Shown here: positions 9,725 to 19,890 of the stretch, one piece after another
Layout: every line of letters starts with the position of its first letter
Position numbering within the stretch: the stretch's first letter is position 1
Assembly (NCBI GenBank): GCA_047600805.1
Contig: JASGKG010000001.1
Coordinates: forward strand, 1,736,001 to 1,800,000
Source: JADKHC01 sp047600805
GTDB lineage: Bacteria; Verrucomicrobiota; Verrucomicrobiia; Opitutales; Opitutaceae
Direction of reading: 5' to 3'
Length of the DNA: 64,000 nt
Notes under the pieces: model-generated
Seen by the model: only the letters and a program-made list of their open reading frames with translations
Database searches by the model: none
Told to the model about the DNA's origin: nothing
Program-made: the position numbers and the translations under genes

Positions 9725-11407
9725 ATGAAACTGCACGCCAAGCTCATAATCAGTCTTCTCTCGGTCTTGCTGGTGATCGTGCTTTTCTCGCAGATCTTTC
9801 AGCAGATCCGTGGAACGGCGGCGCTAAAGCACTTGGCCGACGAGAGTCGCAGCGCTCTTGAAACGCGTGAATGGATCAACGTCGAAAACGTCAGCCGCGC
9901 CGTCCAGTTCTCGGTGATCGATAGCCTAGAACGTGGGGAAATGGGCCGATTTGAAAAAATCCTGGTCGCACAACGCCAGGTCAAAGGACTCATCGAGTTC
10001 ACCCTCTACGATGACAAGGGGGTAGCCAGGTTTTCCTCAGATAAAAAATATCGCGGGCAGAAATTGTCGGCAGAACTAAAAGAGCCGCTGCTCACCCACT
10101 CCGAGCCGCTTAAGCGCCAAACCGCCGAAGCTTTTGAAATTTACCAACCGCAAATCGCCAAAGCCAATTGCATCGAATGCCACGAATGGAAAGAAGGCCA
10201 AATCGGCGGCATCCTCGCGTTTAGATTTTCAACCGAAACATTAAAAGCCGCTAACGCTGAAGCAGCGGAGTCGATGACCGACCTGAAGCGCTCCAGCTTG
10301 TTTTGGATGTTTTTCACAGTTGTGACGATTATCGGCGTGTTCGTCACGGTAGCCTACTTCGTGGTGAGGCGGCTGATCACGCGTCCTCTGGCGAAGCTTG
10401 CTTCTGGATTGGACCAGATAGCAGACGGCAACTTAGGCGTCAGAGTCGAAGTGAGCTCCCGCGACGAGATCGCCCATCTTTCGAAGGCCGCCAACAACAT
10501 GGCCGGCGCCCTCGAAACAAAAGCTGCGCTTGCTCTTCAAATCGCCGACGGCGATCTCACCCGCGAGGTGCAACTCACCTCTCCACACGACACGCTGGGA
10601 CAAGCGCTCCAAAAAATGATCCTCAGCCTTCGCCAGGTCGTGGGCGACGTGCGCGCCACCGCAGAAAATGTCGCCTCGGGCGCTGAGGAAATCACCGGCA
10701 CCTCGCAGGCTCTCTCGAACGGCGCCTCACAACAGGCCGCCAGCGTGCAACTGGTCTCTTCATCGATGGAGCAGACGACCGCCTCCATCGAGCATAACGC
10801 AGACAACGCAAAGCAAACCGAAGCCATTTCCCTCAAAGCCGCTTCCGATGCGACCGAAGCCGGGCACGCCGTTACGAAGACCGTGAAAGCGATGCGCGAT
10901 ATCGCCGAGAAAATTACGATCATCGAAGAAATCGCGCGCCAGACGGATCTGCTCGCGCTCAATGCCGCCATCGAAGCCGCCCGTGCTGGCGAACATGGCA
11001 AAGGCTTCGCAGTCGTCGCCGGTGAGGTGCGCAAACTTTCCGTGAAATCTCGTGCGGCCGCCGGAGAAATCAGTCTTCTCTCCACGTCCTCCGTTGAGAT
11101 TGCAGAAACTACAGGCGCCATGCTCGAAAAGCTCGTTCCTGATATTCGTCGCACCGCGGATCTCGTGAAGGAAATCGCCGCGAGCAGCGCGGAGCAAAAC
11201 ATCGAGGCCACTCACGTCAAAAAGGCCGTGCAGGACCTCGACACCGTTGTTCAACAAAACGCGTCCGCCGCCGAGGAAATGGCCGCATCCGCAGAAGAAC
11301 TCGCCTCACAGGCCGAGAAGCTCCAAGCAGCAATCACGTTTTTCAAAGTGGAGAACGGCACGACCGAACAGGTCAACTCGCCCAAACAACCAAAACCTCC
11401 CGCTTGA
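9725..11407 (+). CDS. methyl-accepting chemotaxis protein with periplasmic CXXCH haem motif
   Basis: 560 residues. TM1 is at about 7-27, the periplasmic sensor at 28-190, TM2 at about 192-216, HAMP at about 216-270, and the cytoplasmic signalling rod follows. The conserved tip is intact (EEIARQTDLLALNAAIEAAR...GEHGKGFAVVAGEVRKL). The sensor ends with Cys149-Ile-Glu-Cys152-His153, a classical CXXCH c-type haem attachment motif, in a DUF3365/Tll0287-like context. Covalent haem would let it sense redox, oxygen or NO; this is inferred from the motif. There is no C-terminal CheR-tethering pentapeptide, and the tail is proline-rich. Its signalling half is closely related to that of the second chemoreceptor at 52634. 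Confidence 0.93.
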   Translation: MKLHAKLIISLLSVLLVIVLFSQIFQQIRGTAALKHLADESRSALETREWINVENVSRAVQFSVIDSLERGEMGRFEKILVAQRQVKGLIEFTLYDDKGVARFSSDKKYRGQKLSAELKEPLLTHSEPLKRQTAEAFEIYQPQIAKANCIECHEWKEGQIGGILAFRFSTETLKAANAEAAESMTDLKRSSLFWMFFTVVTIIGVFVTVAYFVVRRLITRPLAKLASGLDQIADGNLGVRVEVSSRDEIAHLSKAANNMAGALETKAALALQIADGDLTREVQLTSPHDTLGQALQKMILSLRQVVGDVRATAENVASGAEEITGTSQALSNGASQQAASVQLVSSSMEQTTASIEHNADNAKQTEAISLKAASDATEAGHAVTKTVKAMRDIAEKITIIEEIARQTDLLALNAAIEAARAGEHGKGFAVVAGEVRKLSVKSRAAAGEISLLSTSSVEIAETTGAMLEKLVPDIRRTADLVKEIAASSAEQNIEATHVKKAVQDLDTVVQQNASAAEEMAASAEELASQAEKLQAAITFFKVENGTTEQVNSPKQPKPPA

Positions 11408-11441
11408 AGCAAGCGTGATGTCGCCGGCGGTAGGTTGTCGT

Positions 11442-12296
11442 CTAGATCAACCCAAGTTCCGCCAGCAATTTCTTCGCGTAACGTAGCGGATCAGCGGCAT
11501 CCTGCTCGCTCAACGCAAATCGCTTTACGCCCACTTTTTCGTGAAACAGATAAAACGCTGTGTCGGTGGCGTGCGCGCCGAACGCTGTGTGGCAGCCGCC
11601 GCCCAGCAGCGTTTGAAACGCGCGCTCGATTGTGACCGAGCGAAAAGTCGCAGCATCGAAAACGGGACGAAATTTCTCCACGTCGGCCGTCCGGCACTGC
11701 GCCGCGATGGCCGCCTGACCTACCGCCGGAACCATTTGATCAAAGCCAAGCGCGTGAAATTCCACGCCGGGCCAGTTTCCAATTCCCAGCCGGTTCAATC
11801 CCGCAGCGGCCAAAATGGTCGCGTCCGCCACGCGATCAGCACCGATTTTGCGCAAGCGCGTATCGACGTTTCCCCGGATTTCGGTGAACTGCGCGCCAGG
11901 ATACAATTTTGAAATCTGCTGACGCCGCCGCGGACTGCTCGTAGCGATAGTCGCTGGTTTAGCCACGCCTGCGTGGAGAACCAAAACATCCCGGGCATCG
12001 GCACGCGACAAATAGCCTGCGATATCGAGTCCGGCCGGCATGTCGCCAGGAAGATCTTTTGAGCTGTGGATCGCGAAATCGGCCTCGCCGCGCTCAAGCG
12101 CGTGCTCAAGTTCGCTCGTAAAAAGCCCCTTGCCGCCCTGCTTCTCCAGCGACCATTCCGCTTGTTTATCACCGGTCGTGACAATTTTCAGGAGGTCGAC
12201 TTCGACGCTGAGCTTTTCGCGCAGGTGCGCCGCAACCATGTTGGCTTGGGCGAGCGCGAGCGGACTTTTCCGAGTAGCGAGGATGAGTTTTTTCAA
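11442..12296 (-). CDS. hemC: porphobilinogen deaminase (hydroxymethylbilane synthase)
   Basis: 284 residues, slightly shorter than the usual ~310. It polymerises four porphobilinogens into hydroxymethylbilane, the substrate of HemD. Conserved blocks are ATRKSPLALAQANMV at the N-terminus, KGLFTSELEHALERGEADFAIHSSKDLP, SSPRRRQQI, and EIRGNVDTRLRKI. The dipyrromethane cofactor cysteine is present in LGGGCHTAFGAHA. It ends tail-to-tail with the chemoreceptor gene, 34 bases apart. Repetitive TAA/CGCTAA-rich sequence lies upstream, between it and ilvC. Confidence 0.95.
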   Translation of the reverse strand: MKKLILATRKSPLALAQANMVAAHLREKLSVEVDLLKIVTTGDKQAEWSLEKQGGKGLFTSELEHALERGEADFAIHSSKDLPGDMPAGLDIAGYLSRADARDVLVLHAGVAKPATIATSSPRRRQQISKLYPGAQFTEIRGNVDTRLRKIGADRVADATILAAAGLNRLGIGNWPGVEFHALGFDQMVPAVGQAAIAAQCRTADVEKFRPVFDAATFRSVTIERAFQTLLGGGCHTAFGAHATDTAFYLFHEKVGVKRFALSEQDAADPLRYAKKLLAELGLI

Positions 12297-12403
12297 AAGA
12301 AAGACGAAGTTTTGACCGCTAATGAACGCTAATTTCCGCTAACGAAGGCAATTGATTTTGCGGCGATCAGCGCGGTGCGCGTTTCTACCGGTCACCTTAT
12401 GCA

Positions 12404-12448
12404 AAAATAAAATTGGCGCTAGCGAGCTCTCACTCATTAGCGCCAATT
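12404..12448 (-). terminator. Rho-independent terminator after ilvC
   Basis: A perfect 11-bp inverted repeat (AATTGGCGCTA at 12411-12421, complement at 12438-12448) with a 16-base loop is followed on the reverse strand by TTTATTTTTGC. It starts 22 bases after the ilvC stop. Confidence 0.85.
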
Positions 12449-12469
12449 AGCAAAACTTAGCGGTTCAGA

Positions 12470-13495
<1,026 letters not shown>

Positions 13496-13542
13496 GATAA
13501 AAAAGAGGGTTGAGTGAGAGGCGAAAAGTTCCAGCCGTGAGA

Positions 13543-14034
13543 TCAGTTGCTTTTACCAACGGTTTCACGCTTCAACGCGAGGGAGCCGGTTCGGGCCAAT
13601 TCGAGAACGCCAAAGGGTTCGAGCAGCTTCAGAAGAGCCGCCAACTTGCCTTCGTCGCCGGTAATTTCGATGATCACCGCGTCTTGGGCGACGTTGACGA
13701 TTTTGCCGCGGAAAATGTCGCAGATCTGCATGATCTCGGAACGCGTTTTCGAATCGGCCTTCACGCGCACCAACAGGAGCTCGCGTTGAACGGCTTCACC
13801 GGCGTGAAAATCGACGACTTCGACGACGTTGATCAGCTTTCGCAACTGCTTGATCACCATATCCAGCGACGAATCGTCGCCGTTGAGCACCACCGTTATC
13901 CTCGACAAAGCTGGATCATGAGTCGGCGCGACGTTGAGCGAATCGATGTTAAAGCCGCGGCCGCTAAACATGCCGGAAACGCGGGCCAGAACGCCAAATT
14001 TGTTCTCAACGAGTACGGAGAGCGTGTGTCGCAT
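13543..14034 (-). CDS. ilvN: acetolactate synthase small (regulatory) subunit
   Basis: 163 residues with an N-terminal ACT domain (MRHTLSVLVENKFGVLARVSGMFSGRGFNIDSL when read in two pieces) and the usual C-terminal regulatory domain (EIMQICDIFRGKIVNVAQDAVIIEITG). It confers valine feedback on the catalytic subunit IlvB. No ilvB is present in the window; the upstream neighbour on this strand is tRNA-Val. The start is supported by the conserved opening of the family. Confidence 0.95.
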   Translation of the reverse strand: MRHTLSVLVENKFGVLARVSGMFSGRGFNIDSLNVAPTHDPALSRITVVLNGDDSSLDMVIKQLRKLINVVEVVDFHAGEAVQRELLLVRVKADSKTRSEIMQICDIFRGKIVNVAQDAVIIEITGDEGKLAALLKLLEPFGVLELARTGSLALKRETVGKSN

Positions 14035-14209
14035 GCGAAGTTATAAGTGATAAAAGGAAGATGAATGGCGAGTTCCCCGGCGTCGTGCAATGCTGTTTCT
14101 TAGGGAAAACGGGGCTTTCACGCCGACGGAATGGGATTTCCGAAAAGACCAACGTGTCCGTGGTCGCGGGGATCATCCGCCCCGCCCTGCAGATCCTCTT
14201 AGCGGCAAA

Positions 14210-14286
14210 TGGTGGACGCTGAGGGACTCGAACCCCCGACCCTCTCGGTGTAAACGAGATGCTCTAACCAACTGAGCTAAGCGTCC
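14210..14286 (-). tRNA. tRNA-Val (anticodon TAC)
   Basis: On the reverse strand the sequence begins GGACGCTTAGCTCAGTTGG and ends GCGTCCACCA, with the 3' CCA encoded. The acceptor stem is GGACGC/GCGTCC, the anticodon stem TCTCG/CGAGA carries the loop TTTACAC, and the T arm GGGGGTTCGAGTCCC is intact. It lies 176 bases upstream of ilvN on the same strand, with no obvious terminator between. Confidence 0.95.
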
Positions 14287-14354
14287 GGATTGAAGGATCA
14301 AATAAGGTTACCTACCTTGGACCTGACAAGGCTTTATTCTGAAACCAGCGGTAA

Positions 14355-14389
14355 CAAAAAAGCCAGCGGCGTAAGGCCAGCCACTGGCT
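14355..14389 (-). terminator. Rho-independent terminator after asd
   Basis: On the reverse strand AGCCAGTGGC (14389-14380) pairs with GCCGCTGGCT (14370-14361) around a short loop, followed by TTTTTTG. It lies 25 bases after the asd stop and before the tRNA. Confidence 0.85.
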
Positions 14390-14413
14390 CGAAATAATTC
14401 AGCGCAGGCAGAT

Positions 14414-15445
14414 TCAGGCTTTCGCCTTTACCCAGCCGTTCTTGATCATCAGCTCGGCGTTCTGAACCGCGTTCATCGCGGCGCCCTTCCAAAGGTTGTC
14501 GCCGGAGACCCAGAACGATAGGCCGTTGTCAAACGCGGTATCGACGCGGATACGACCGACGCCGCACTTCACCTTCTCCGCGAAATCGAGCGGAGTCGGA
14601 TACTTGCGGGTCGCCTGATCGTCGACGAGTTCGGCGCCTTCAAACGCAGCAATCGCCTCACGGGCGGCCGCCACGCTGACAGGCTTCTCGAACTCGGCAT
14701 TGACCGCGATCGAGTGCGCCCGAACGACCGGCACGCGGACGCACGTGGTCGATACCTTGAGGTTCGGCAAGCCCATGATCTTGCGGCTTTCCAGCATCAT
14801 CTTGTTCTCTTCGCCGGTGTAACCATCGGCGCCGAACGAATCGACCTGCGGAATGCAGTTCTGGAAGATCTGATAAGGATAAACTTTTTTGTTGATCGGC
14901 TGACCTTTCACGTAGCTCTGCGTCTGGTCTTCGAGCTCGCGAATCGCCTCCGCGCCCGTGCCGGAAACCGATTGGAAGGTCGCGGCGAAATAGCGCTTCA
15001 GGCCGAAAGCTTTGTGCAGCGGATAAAGGCCCATCAGCGTGACCGCGGTCGAGCAATTCGGGTTCGCCACGAGGCCCTTGTGCTTGGTCAGGTCCTGCGG
15101 GTTGATCTCCGGAATGACGAGCGGCACGGCCGGGTCCATGCGGTGAACCGAACTCTTGTCGATCACCAAGCAACCGCTCTTGATCGCGTCAGCCGCAAAG
15201 GCCTTCGTGACCGAGCCGCCGGCGGCGAAGAACGCGATGTCAACTCCAGCAAACGCACCGAGTTTGGCCTCTTCGATCGTGTATTTTTTGCCAAACTTCT
15301 CCACGGTCTTGCCTGCAGACCGAGCCGAGGCGAAAAGCCGCAGCTTGGACATCGGGAAGTTGCGTTCGTGCAAAAGCCTTACGAGCTCTTGACCAACCGC
15401 GCCGGTCGCGCCGACGATGCCTACTGTGAGTGACGATGTATTCAT
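14414..15445 (-). CDS. asd: aspartate-semialdehyde dehydrogenase
   Basis: 343 residues from the ATG at 15445, which directly precedes the conserved Rossmann segment TVGIVGATGAVGQELVRLL; the in-frame start at 15529 is rejected. It reduces aspartyl phosphate to aspartate semialdehyde for lysine/DAP, threonine and methionine. The active-site cysteine lies in VANPNCSTAVTLMGLYPLH, and the catalytic histidine in RVPVVRAHSIAVNAEFE. Its start overlaps the start of the divergent L,D-transpeptidase by 29 bases. DAP feeds peptidoglycan, so the neighbourhood is functionally suggestive. Confidence 0.95.
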   Translation of the reverse strand: MNTSSLTVGIVGATGAVGQELVRLLHERNFPMSKLRLFASARSAGKTVEKFGKKYTIEEAKLGAFAGVDIAFFAAGGSVTKAFAADAIKSGCLVIDKSSVHRMDPAVPLVIPEINPQDLTKHKGLVANPNCSTAVTLMGLYPLHKAFGLKRYFAATFQSVSGTGAEAIRELEDQTQSYVKGQPINKKVYPYQIFQNCIPQVDSFGADGYTGEENKMMLESRKIMGLPNLKVSTTCVRVPVVRAHSIAVNAEFEKPVSVAAAREAIAAFEGAELVDDQATRKYPTPLDFAEKVKCGVGRIRVDTAFDNGLSFWVSGDNLWKGAAMNAVQNAELMIKNGWVKAKA

Positions 15446-15977
15446 TTCTTCGTGTGAACTGGTCAGCAAAACCTGCGAGCGTCTCGGCATCAAGCCCGCA
15501 GACAGGTTTCTTTTCGTGCGGATAGCCACACAGACGCTGCAATTCTATCAGAACAGTTCGCTGGTGCGCAGTTACCTGATTTCCACGTCGTTACGGCCGC
15601 CTTCCAACGTGAAAAACTCGCTCGGAACGCCCCGCGGGCTCCACGAAATCGCCGAACGGATCGGCGCCGGCCAACCTCCCGGCATGGTCTTCAAATCGCG
15701 CATGCCAACTGGTCTTCACTTCTCCGAATTTCCCGAAGAGGAGCAGAAGCGAAACCTGATCACCACGCGTATCATGTGGCTGCGCGGCCTCGAACCCGGC
15801 GTGAACCTCGGCGGCGAGGTCGACACCAAGGACCGCTATATTTACATCCACGGCACCCACCACGAACATCGCCTCGGCCAACCGCAAAGCGCCGGCTGTG
15901 TTCACATGGGCAACCTCGACATCATCGAGCTCTACGAGCAGGTCCGCGTCGGCGATCAGGTGATGATCGTGGACTGA
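15417..15977 (+). CDS. L,D-transpeptidase (YkuD family)
   Basis: 186 residues. The YkuD catalytic block is clear: IHGTHHEHRLGQPQSAGCVHM carries the family histidine and the SxGC(V)xM nucleophile segment. The domain begins near RFLFVRIATQTLQFYQNS. Such enzymes make 3-3 crosslinks or attach lipoproteins to peptidoglycan. No signal peptide is seen, which resembles the cytoplasm-start L,D-transpeptidase-like proteins of other groups, or the true start may differ. The ATG at 15417 lies inside the divergent asd ORF; a GTG at 15426 is the only close alternative. Confidence 0.85.
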   Translation: MPTVSDDVFISSCELVSKTCERLGIKPADRFLFVRIATQTLQFYQNSSLVRSYLISTSLRPPSNVKNSLGTPRGLHEIAERIGAGQPPGMVFKSRMPTGLHFSEFPEEEQKRNLITTRIMWLRGLEPGVNLGGEVDTKDRYIYIHGTHHEHRLGQPQSAGCVHMGNLDIIELYEQVRVGDQVMIVD

Positions 15978-16102
15978 ACGGTTTTCAAATTCTCATAAAA
16001 CGAGCTGGTTTTGGCGCATTCGGGTTGTCGCGGAGGGACCTTGACACAGCTTGGCCAAACCACGGAGTCCCCACAAATTTGGCGGGGTACTCGCCCACTC
16101 CC

Positions 16103-18358
16103 ATGCACAAAATCCTCGCCGTTTTTCTGCTCAGCACTGCGTTCGCCTCCGGCGCCATTATCGATCCGACGCTCATTCCTTCGGACAACGCTTGGACCAA
16201 CGCCGGCGTTTCCGGCGGCATACCCAACCGCACGAACATTTACCAAACGCTCACTAACGGCTCCACTATCGACCAAATCCAAACCGCCATCAACAACTGC
16301 CCCTCCGGCCAAGTCGTGAAACTCGGGCCCGGAACCTACGTGATGACCACCGCCGGGCTGACGATGAGGAGCGGCGTCACCTTGCGCGGTTCTGGAACAA
16401 CCACGATTCTCCAATACAACGGCACGGCCGATTTTCAGATGCTTGGCGGCCCCGGAGGGGGACCAGGAAATAAGTTCGCCATCACTTCGTCGGTCACACG
16501 TGGCTCAACCACTTTCACTTCGGCCTCACTGACCGGAGTCACCGCCGGCACCTACGTCGCCATTTCCCACACCAATCCGGTCTGGGTCACCGCCCGCAGC
16601 TACGGGAACAACGCCGCGATCGCCACCTGGCTGGCCAACAACAATCCCACCGCTACCATGGTGCAAATCGTCAAAGTGACCGGCGTCAGTGGCAGCACGG
16701 TCACTTTCACACCGGCCATTTACCTCGATATGCCCAACAGCCCGCAATACCAGGTGATCGCCATGGCGACGGGCATTGGTGTAGAAGATTTGGTTTTGGA
16801 AAAAACTCAGTCTGCTGGCGGCGGGTCGACCCTTGGCATGAGCGCACTGGCAGAAAGTTGGATGAAAAACTGCGTTATCAAATGGCCCCAGGCCACTGCC
16901 ATTCGGATCGCCAACAGCTATGGTTGCACGATTCGCAACTGCACCATCGATTCGACGAACTTCGCGGTCGATCATGAATCGGGCCGTTCCTACGGCATTT
17001 TCTTCTTCGATTACAACTCCAACCATCTGGTCGAGAATTGCGTGGTCATGGGCGCACGACACGCGCTCGTTTTCGAGGGCGGTGGGAGCGGCATCGTCAT
17101 GGCACACAACGCGAGTGTTGCCTGCCGCAACAACGACGTCGGCGATTACTCAACTATTACCGAGGACCAAGACACTCATGGCGCCCATCCGTACATGAAT
17201 CTTTACGAGGGTAACGTCGTCTCCCGTATCGTTCACGACAACACTTGGGGCAGTTCATCGCATAACCTGAATTTTCGCGTATAGGCGCGCTCGTACAGTG
17301 AGTCTTACAGCGACAGCACACGGCTCTTCGGTCGCGGCGCCCTCTGGATCGCCGGCGACAATCCCTACAACTCGTGCGTCGGCTGCGTGCTTCATCGCCC
17401 CGGCGACGACACTCGCGGCTATCCTTCCGGCTATGGCGTCACCGATTCGACCATAGGCCAGATCTATCCGCCCGACCCTGGCCAGGGCTTCGATCAAAAT
17501 ACCATAAACAACACCTATCTCCACGGCATTTATTCCTACAAAACGAACACCACTGTTTGGGCTTCGACGAACGCCGACCACACGATTCCTGCGTCGATGT
17601 ATCTTTCGGGAAAACCGTCCTGGTGGGACTCGGGCCAGTGGCCTGGCAACGGCCCCGATCTCGGCATGCTTTCCGGTGACAATCCGGCCTACCGTCGCTA
17701 CCTCGCTTACGTCGCCGCTGGCTCGAACGACTACTCCCTTTTGTCGCCTTCAAGTAGTTCGTCGCCCGATACCACCGCGCCCACCGTCCCGACCAACGTC
17801 CGAGCCGCGGCGGTAGCTGCTACCTCGATTGGGCTCGCTTGGAACGCCTCGACTGACGATGTCGGCGTCACCGGTTATGGAGTCTACCGCGGCCTCGGTA
17901 CCGCCACACCGACCCAAATCGCCACTGGCGTCACCTCGACCAGCTATAGCGATGCGTCCGTCGCGCCTTCCACCACCTACGGGTATTCAGTGGCCGCCTA
18001 CGACGCCGCCGGAAACGTGTCCGCAACGTCGACCGCGGTCAGCGTCACCACGCTCGCCAGCAGTTCCAGTTCTTCTTCGTCTTCATCGTCCTCCAGCAGC
18101 TCGTCGAGCTCTTCTTCTTCCAGCAGCTCTAGTTCGTCCTCATCGAGCAGCAGTTCTTCGTCGTCGAGTAGCTCAAGTTCCTCGTCAAGCAGTTCGTCGT
18201 CTTCGTCGAGTTCGAGCAGTTCCTCGTCGGGCTCGTCCACTCCCGCATCTAGCCCTAAAAGCGGCGGAGGTCGCGCTCCCAATTTCTTTTCGCTGGCCGC
18301 TTTGCTCGCCGCAACCGCCGCCCGTTACGGCCTCAAGCGAAAAATTGACGCGGTTTGA
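16103..18358 (+). pseudogene. secreted parallel beta-helix / FN3 / poly-serine surface protein, interrupted by an in-frame TAG
   Basis: A single reading frame of 752 codons is broken only by TAG at 17282-17284 (codon 394). A signal peptide (MHKILAVFLLSTAFASGA) opens a right-handed beta-helix, pectate-lyase-like domain (~45-530, with MRSGVTLRGSG and repeated NC-x-I motifs). A fibronectin type III domain follows (~555-650, DTTAPTVPTNVRA). Then come 57 uninterrupted serines (653-709, 18059-18229) and a C-terminal tail with GGGRAP, a hydrophobic helix and basic residues. Coding quality is equal on both sides of the stop, and TGG to TAG would explain it (VWARSYSES). It probably binds or cleaves polysaccharide at the cell surface. 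Recent nonsense mutation, sequencing error and readthrough are all open. Confidence 0.75.
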
Positions 18359-18390
18359 TTTAGGGCTTCGCGCTGGCCTTGTCCCCTACT

Positions 18391-19647
18391 TCACGTCGCT
18401 TCACCAGCCACCTGCGGCTCACGTGCACGCACTGGCTCGGGCACCGGCGGGGTCGTGCCCGTGTCGTTCACTCGAACCGTGCGCGAAAGTGCGATACTCA
18501 ACAGGCCCGCAGCGACCGCGACCCAACCGAGCCAATTGAAATGAACTAAATGCCCGTCCGGTTGTTTCGAGACGATCCAGCCGCCCATCGTGGAACTGAT
18601 TCCCGACGCGAGATCACGCGCGCAACTCGTCAGGCTCAAGAACGCTCCGCGACGCGACGAAGGCACGGCCAGCGTGACGATCGCTTGCCCCGGCACAAAA
18701 CGTCCGCTCGCGAAAATGAAGAAGAGCCCAGTCAACGTGAGCGTTCCCCAAACGGGCAGCGGCCCGGCATTCGCGATCGCGAGAATGATCACTGAGGCGG
18801 CAAGAACCATGTACGCAAACCAACGCTGACGTCCATGGCGATCCGCCAGCCGGCCCACGATCGGCGCCGTCACCACGCTCACCGCGCCACCGATCATGTA
18901 GATGAGGAAAAGATATTTCTCCGGCAGCGCCACGTCGCCCACCAAATGCGCGGAGAGCAGCGGGATGATGCTGAAATGGCCGAGCACCATGATCGCCATA
19001 AACAGGATCGCGCGCCCAGCGTTGGCGTCGCGCAGCAGTTCCTTGAACGCCTTGCCCTTGTGCACGCCGCTTTGCAGATGTCCGCGGACGGGCGGAATAA
19101 AACGGAAAGCCACGCACCACACCACGGCAGCGGCCGCAGCGATAAAATTGAACGGCGAACGCCAACCAAAATGATGCGCCAATTGCAGGCCCACCGGCAC
19201 CCCGATCGACGCCGCCACGGCAAACGCTGTCATGACAATTCCAATACCAGCGGCGCGGCGTTCCGGCGGCACAGTGTCGCTCACGATCGTCAAACATAAC
19301 GAACCAGATACGCCGCCAAACGCACCGCCGATGGCGCGCGCGATCAGCAAAACGTGAGCATTGGGCGCAAAACCGCAGATGAGCGTGGCGATTGAAAATC
19401 CCGTGTACGCGCACAGCAGCAGCGTCCGCCGATCAAAGCGGTCGATGAACGGCGCGCTCAACAAACCGACCACGCCCGCCGCGATCGAGTAAGCTGCGAC
19501 GAGCGCGCTGAACTGGCCCGCGCCCAGACTCAACTCGCGCATCAATTGCGGCGCGAGCGGCATCATCACCATGAAGTCCATGATGTGGGTAAATTGAATC
19601 GCTGCGAGGACCAGCAGGATGACGCGTTCTGAAGGACGGCTCGGCAT
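18391..19647 (-). CDS. MFS transporter, DHA1-type efflux family
   Basis: 418 residues from the ATG at 19647 (MPSRPSERVILLVLAAIQF); the longer ORF from 19692 adds a non-hydrophobic cysteine-rich lead that looks spurious. About 12 hydrophobic segments are visible, with the family motif SAPFIDRFDRRTLLL after helix 2 and RAIGGAFGGVSGSLCLTIV in helices 4-5. It resembles arabinose/drug efflux MFS proteins; the substrate is unknown. It converges on the beta-helix protein gene with only 32 bases between them. Confidence 0.87.
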   Translation of the reverse strand: MPSRPSERVILLVLAAIQFTHIMDFMVMMPLAPQLMRELSLGAGQFSALVAAYSIAAGVVGLLSAPFIDRFDRRTLLLCAYTGFSIATLICGFAPNAHVLLIARAIGGAFGGVSGSLCLTIVSDTVPPERRAAGIGIVMTAFAVAASIGVPVGLQLAHHFGWRSPFNFIAAAAAVVWCVAFRFIPPVRGHLQSGVHKGKAFKELLRDANAGRAILFMAIMVLGHFSIIPLLSAHLVGDVALPEKYLFLIYMIGGAVSVVTAPIVGRLADRHGRQRWFAYMVLAASVIILAIANAGPLPVWGTLTLTGLFFIFASGRFVPGQAIVTLAVPSSRRGAFLSLTSCARDLASGISSTMGGWIVSKQPDGHLVHFNWLGWVAVAAGLLSIALSRTVRVNDTGTTPPVPEPVRAREPQVAGEAT

Positions 19648-19842
19648 AAATTGGCCAGCACAGTCCCGACGTTGCGCCTCGGCGCAACTCACTCACGTGA
19701 TTAGTTGTCCGGCTAAACATAGGGAAACTGTGCTCCTCCGTGCCGCGCGGTAGGCGGATACGCGCAGCATTTTGCCACCCTCCGTGTTACTCGCGCTGCC
19801 CGCGACGGATCAGTGCTCAATGACGTCTTCCCCTCGCAGCTA

Positions 19843-19874
19843 TAAAAAACGGCAGGGCGCTTCCACCCTGCCGT
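19843..19874 (-). terminator. Rho-independent terminator after lipoprotein gene
   Basis: Reverse-strand hairpin ACGGCAGGG / CCCTGCCGT (19874-19866 with 19857-19849, 8-base loop) followed by TTTTTATA, 17 bases after the stop of the lipoprotein gene. Confidence 0.88.
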
Positions 19875-19890
19875 GGGACGTTCGTTCCTT

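Noticed and set aside
18059..18229. Poly-serine DNA as a microsatellite
   Set aside because: Codons are mixed with no repeating DNA unit, so it is better explained as selected protein sequence.
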